Assembly: GCA_023374045.1 (NCBI GenBank)
Contig: CM041778.1
Span: 100,194,839-100,258,838, forward strand
DNA from: Limonium bicolor
Taxonomy: Eukaryota; Streptophyta; Magnoliopsida; Caryophyllales; Plumbaginaceae
Direction of reading: 5' to 3'
Length of the DNA: 64,000 nt
The position numbers and the translations under genes are program-made. The notes beneath the pieces were generated by a model, which saw nothing but the letters and a program-made list of their open reading frames with translations, did not search any database and was not told the origin of the DNA. Shown piece after piece: positions 59,668 through 64,000 of this stretch (position 1 is its first letter; each line of letters begins with the position of its first letter).

Positions 59668-61020
59668 TGATAAGTGCGAAATATATCTATTTTCAAGACT
59701 ATATTTTATGTTATATTTCCAATGAATTATGACATATTTCACACTTATCATATATTTTTCCTTATATTTATGTTTAGACTTGAGCTGATGGATTTTATGT
59801 GTCAATTGCAGGAATTATATATATATATATAATCACGAAACATCACGCTGATTTAATGATTATAATAATCATTTACTAATCATCATCACACTCACGGCAA
59901 CATTTATTAACGGACGAGATGAATATCAACAATGTTTTTATAATTTTTTCTTTTATCACTTATCATGATGACTTCATCAGCCTTTATACACATGACTACC
60001 GTATCAATTTGGTTGTTCATATAAAGAGAGAAGCGAGGGTTTTCGAGAGGGGAATTCACGCTCTGTACACCGCGCCTCCACAGAGGCTTATGCCTCCAGC
60101 CTCCATCTCCACTCTTCCACATCCACACAAGTCCATCATTGTTAGCACTTCACACTTTTAACAGAGGATTAATGCAGAGACATGTGACGACAGAAAGCGG
60201 AGTGAGGATCTTCTTAATAGAGTTTATTCTTCTTTTTATCTAATTTGTCAATGTGTTATTCCTTTGTTGTTTTTGTTACTTTTATAGTCATGTTAGCGTA
60301 GTTAGTTTAGCTCCCCGGATTGGGGTAGCAAACTGGATCTTTATATTTTTTTGTAATCTCTTTACTATTTATTAATGCAGTAGTTTAATTCCTGTTCTTC
60401 ATGTGCTTTAATTCTCTAGCTAATTATTAAAGCAATCCTTGTAGTTTTCTAATCAAAATGCGGCGCTGAGATTAGTTAATAAGACATAGGAAGTTAAACC
60501 GGATTAACGACTAGAAGCATGGTTTGCCTATAGGTTAATCTGTCTCCAATAGGAATTGTTAATAATGCGATTGGTTAGAATTGACTTGGGCATGGTTTGC
60601 GGCTTGTTATTTCTACCAGTTAGGATTCGTTGTACAAGGACCGGTCAACGGGTTAATTAAGATTCCTGAGTTTATTGCAGAATTAGGGAAGAGTTTATTA
60701 ATAATTGGAAAGTGAAGGTTTGCAGAACAATCCGGGGTGCTTCTTTAGATTCAATACTTATTTCTTTATTTAGTTTATTTTTATCTTTTTACTGTTTCAT
60801 TATTTTATGTTAGTTTGTTTAGTCATTCTTTTTATTAAATTAAGTAAAACCTGAAAAAGTGACGTTTCCTGTTTTCTTAGTTTAGTTTCTCAGTTAGTAA
60901 ATAAATTGTCAATTAATTGAACGAGGTCCCTGAGATCGACAACCCCCACTCAATTCACTATTCCGCAAAACGATAGGTACACTACCTAGGTAGAAGTATA
61001 GTAAACATATTTCTGCTACA
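59668..61020 (+). repeat. 3' LTR of the non-autonomous gypsy-type element
   Basis: 1353 bp, nearly identical to the 5' LTR and followed by the GCAAG duplication. Confidence 0.94.
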
Positions 61021-61025
61021 GCAAG

Positions 61026-62221
61026 ATCCAAGCAAGGAACTCCATTTTGACCATTTTTCGGTAAAGGAATTCTACCACTTTTTCTCCTTGTTCTACCAGT
61101 TGTTTATGCTGAAATAAATGGTGGTTTAACACCTTTCCTTGCCCTTGAAAAATCAGGCGTGAACAGCCATTAAGAACAGCACCATACCAAGGTAAATATC
61201 ATGCCTTTCTAAGCTTAAATCAACCTTTAATGACCCTTGCTTCATATGGCTAACACATGCTCTTTTCCTTGCATGAAATGCTGCCGAAACCATCTTGGAA
61301 CCATGGGTATATTCTGCACAAAAATGTGTAAATCAGATCCAAGTACAAGCCTTAGCAAAGTGAGTATTTTTACTCCTAAATGATGGGTATATACTAATCT
61401 TAAGTGATTCAACAAAAAAATCTAATTAAAACTTGTGTTTAATTTAGGCCGAGAGGATTAAGAGCTGTTTGGTGGAGTTGGTGGCTTAAAACTAGGTGAG
61501 GAAATCTTACCCTATGCTATAATATAGTTTTCATGAAATTTTGTTATATATATATACAAGTCGTGGGTTATATGGGTGATATAAGACCTAACTATGTATT
61601 AAAATATCTTATAACATTTTGGTTAGTTGATTTAGTATTTTAAATGACCTATAAGGTCAAGGAAATAATTTAAGGGGTAAAAACATAATTTATAAAAATA
61701 TCTGGGTGGCTATGGTAAAAACCATGACATAATTATGTCATTTGAGCATTTATGTGTAATTTTATTCTATGCAAAATGATGTAATAAGGTCATGCATTTT
61801 TAGGCCATTTAATTTATGTATATTAAGTTCAAAATGAATTTAAGGTGGTAATTAACATTACCGTAAATATTCTGGGGTTTTTATGTAATTAAAATAAAAT
61901 TTAGAGGCTAACCATAGGTTATAGCAGAAAATTAGGTATTAAAACCTTATTTTATGAATTTTATAAAGTTTAATGAAGTTTTGAGGCAAAAATGTAATTT
62001 CTGAAAAATTGTGGGGTCAAACCGTAATAAAGAAAACATTTGGTCAAACTGGTAGTTAATGGGTCAATATAGACCATGTTAGGTGATTTGACTAGATTTA
62101 ATGTCATAGATAATAAATTTAGGAACTTATGGTAACATTATAGGCTAAATGTTGAATTTATAAAACTATTGGGGTATAAAAGGTAATTACCGAAAGTTAG
62201 GGTTTAGATTGGTTAATATAA
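61026..62221. other. AT-rich region, no gene seen
   Basis: No coding or RNA gene recognised. Continuous with 55139-55650 before the gypsy-type element inserted. Confidence 0.5.
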
Positions 62222-62223
62222 TA

Positions 62224-62659
62224 CTCCCTCTTATTCTTTATATTAGTCGTTTTAAGTTGCTGCACAATATTTAAGAAAAACAATTTCACCCAAAATTACC
62301 CTTGATTGCGTCGATATGCACGAAAGGATAATAATAGACATAGCTTCTAGTAGTAATTATGACTTCCTTAGACTATTTTTTTAGCATGAACTCCCTTTTT
62401 AAGAAGAGAAGAAGTTGCAGGGTTGTAAATTCAATACTACGTATTTGGATTTCTATAATTATTTTTTTAAAAAATGAAGGAAGTAAGGATACAGAAGGAT
62501 TTGACGTAACTAAACTCCTTCCCTTTTTTTTCATTTATTGATTGTTGTGATGCAATGAAGGGTAAGATAGGAACAAGAGTGCACTTATACATCAAAATGA
62601 CAAGTAATGTGAATAAAGTTCAAATAGCTAAAACGACTAATAAAAAGAATAGGAGGGAG
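62224..62659. mobile_element. Stowaway MITE
   Basis: 436 bp, TA duplication on both sides, ends CTCCCTCTTATTCTTTATA and, reversed, CTCCCTCCTATTCTTTTTA; the inverted match extends through ATTAGTCGTTTTA. Confidence 0.88.
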
Positions 62660-62668
62660 TAGTTTATA

Positions 62669-64000
62669 TCATAAGTATAAAGTTTGGGAATTTTTGGAGT
62701 TATATAAATGGCCATATTAATAGAAAAGGATAATATATAGATTTGTGACATATGGAAAGTATAGGATATAAAGTGGGGTCAATATAAATATGGAAAGATG
62801 TTTGGGCAGAAAAAGGAATATTAAAACTGGGTCGGGTCTGTTCGGAAATAATATGATATAAGACTATAGGTTATGTAAATAATAAATGCTAAAACCATAT
62901 AATATAACATATATGTAACTTATGATAATATATGTGGTAATTATGTAAATAGAGGAACTAATGTTGCTGGAAAAAAATAAACCAAACAGAACAGGGGTTT
63001 GTTCGGTAATATTAAAAGAATAACATATAAAACCATATGTTATAATTATTATAATGTTTGGATGATATGATATATGTTATGTAAAAATGTTATAAGATTT
63101 GTGGTAAAACTACAAATATGTAAAACTGAAAATAAAAACAAAACAGGCCCTAAGGTCTATTCATTTATTCGGAAATTTTGAAACCATATATTATACATAC
63201 TATAAGGGTTAAATGATATAGTATGTGGTGAATATAGCATGTTATGAAATAAGTGGTGTAATTGTAATAATTAGAAAGTATGGGAATTGAAAGGAAAAAT
63301 GAAGTAAAACCTATGTGCCTTCTCGGCAGTTATAAAGAAATGTTATAAAACTATAGGTTATATTTTGTTACAAATTTTTAATGTTATAAAATAAGATATT
63401 TATGACATGGTATAAGTTATGTGGTTATATTGTAATGAATGAAAACTATGTAAATAAAGAAATAACAAGTGTATTATATATATGTTATTTCGGTAATATA
63501 AATGATTACCAAAACTATATGTTATAATGTTTAATGACATACAAAATATCATACTATATGATCCCATGATATAAGTGTAACACTTTATAATATTATGAGG
63601 TCAAAGTATAGTTTATAAAACTAGCATGTTGTAGCGCATGAATATATATTCAAAATGAAGTTATAAACTATGGTATACAATGACATAAAATACTATGGTT
63701 ATCCTATGATATTGGTGTGATTAAATAAATCTTGAATGAGAAATAACATGTACATAACATAAGGTTTTCATAATTTATAAAAAAACAACACATATATATA
63801 TATAGTACATAACCGGTCGCAAATATACATATATATTATGGTTTTCAAACCATATAATAATAAATGACAAATGTTAACTCATTAGTATAAACTATAAAGT
63901 CATAAGGTTTTAAATAAATACAACTTGTTACAATGAATAATGAGTTGTATAATACAAGGTATAATAAAAGGTAGGAAAATACCATGTAGTATAAGCTAAC
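62669..64000. repeat. Decayed tandem repeat, period about 162 bp
   Basis: A TTCGG(T/A)AATAT-like marker recurs at about 62841, 63002, 63168, 63322, 63489, 63649 and 63817 (spacing 154-168). Each is followed some 20-30 bp later by AAACCATAT- or AAACTATAG-GTTATA. Seven or more diverged units; no coding. Confidence 0.65.

Larger units (their letters stand above)
55656..61020 (+). mobile_element. Young non-autonomous Ty3/gypsy-type retrotransposon
   Basis: 5365 bp with LTRs 55656-57040 and 59668-61020, both TG...CA, flanked by a 5-bp duplication GCAAG (55651-55655, 61021-61025). The LTRs differ by about six substitutions, a few short indels and a TA-run length change. Primer site TGGCGCCGTTGCCGGGGA matches the 3' end of plant tRNA-Asp, as in Athila/Tat-type elements. 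The 2.6-kb interior has no gag, protease, RT or integrase, so it must move with help from another element. Confidence 0.94.

Noticed and set aside
55936..60161. The same 80-residue frame at 55936 and 59919
   Set aside because: Identical because it lies in both LTRs of one retrotransposon; no coding features.

Overview
The window is nuclear DNA of a flowering plant, most likely a eudicot. Evidence: GT-AG introns with plant-like AT-rich sequence, a plant GH9 endoglucanase, a nuclear tRNA-Tyr with an intron, a CIF-type peptide precursor, and plant-type Ty1/copia, Ty3/gypsy, L1-like LINE, CACTA, hAT and Stowaway elements. I cannot name the species. Most of the window is transposon-derived and genes are sparse.

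Layout. 1-2052 (-): 5' half of a GH9 endo-beta-1,4-glucanase gene (three exons in view, a one-base frameshift in exon 2). 3039-8840: a hAT-type element split by a young copia retrotransposon (280-bp LTRs with one difference, yet a badly broken gag-pol). 9750-15386: a full-length L1-type LINE with 17-bp target duplications and many frameshifts. 16044-16621: GC-rich hAT-type element. 16951-18551: gypsy LTR remnant. 19056-25100: an antisense LINE ORF1 relic split by a gene-capturing CACTA element (20499-24829) carrying one ferrochelatase exon and three exons of a DA2/SIP5-like RING gene. 25575-26155 (-): a three-exon gene for a CIF-like sulfated-peptide precursor, the most interesting host gene here. 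26831-27925: inverted-repeat element with a 262-bp tandem repeat. 28272-32932: old copia element with a 180-bp hAT MITE inside. 35641-37165: an imperfect initiator tRNA-Met copy and an intact tRNA-Tyr gene. 38833-39309 (-): intronless gene for a secreted, Pro/Trp-rich protein with two 40-residue repeats. 40307-45387 and 45664-49601: two more CACTA elements, the first with exons of a KOBITO1-like glycosyltransferase. 49600-55140: MITEs, a copia gag scrap and a third hAT-type element. 55656-61020: a young non-autonomous gypsy-type element encoding only a 200-residue acidic protein. 61021-64000: AT-rich DNA ending in a decayed ~162-bp tandem repeat.

How the parts relate. The genes do not form a pathway. 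Three intact-looking genes act at the cell surface or outside the cell (cellulase-like enzyme, CIF-like peptide, repeat protein), which may be coincidence. The transposons give a relative history: copia inside hAT, CACTA inside a LINE relic, Stowaway inside hAT MITE, MITE inside old copia. Many element borders are supported by exact target-site duplications read directly from the sequence.
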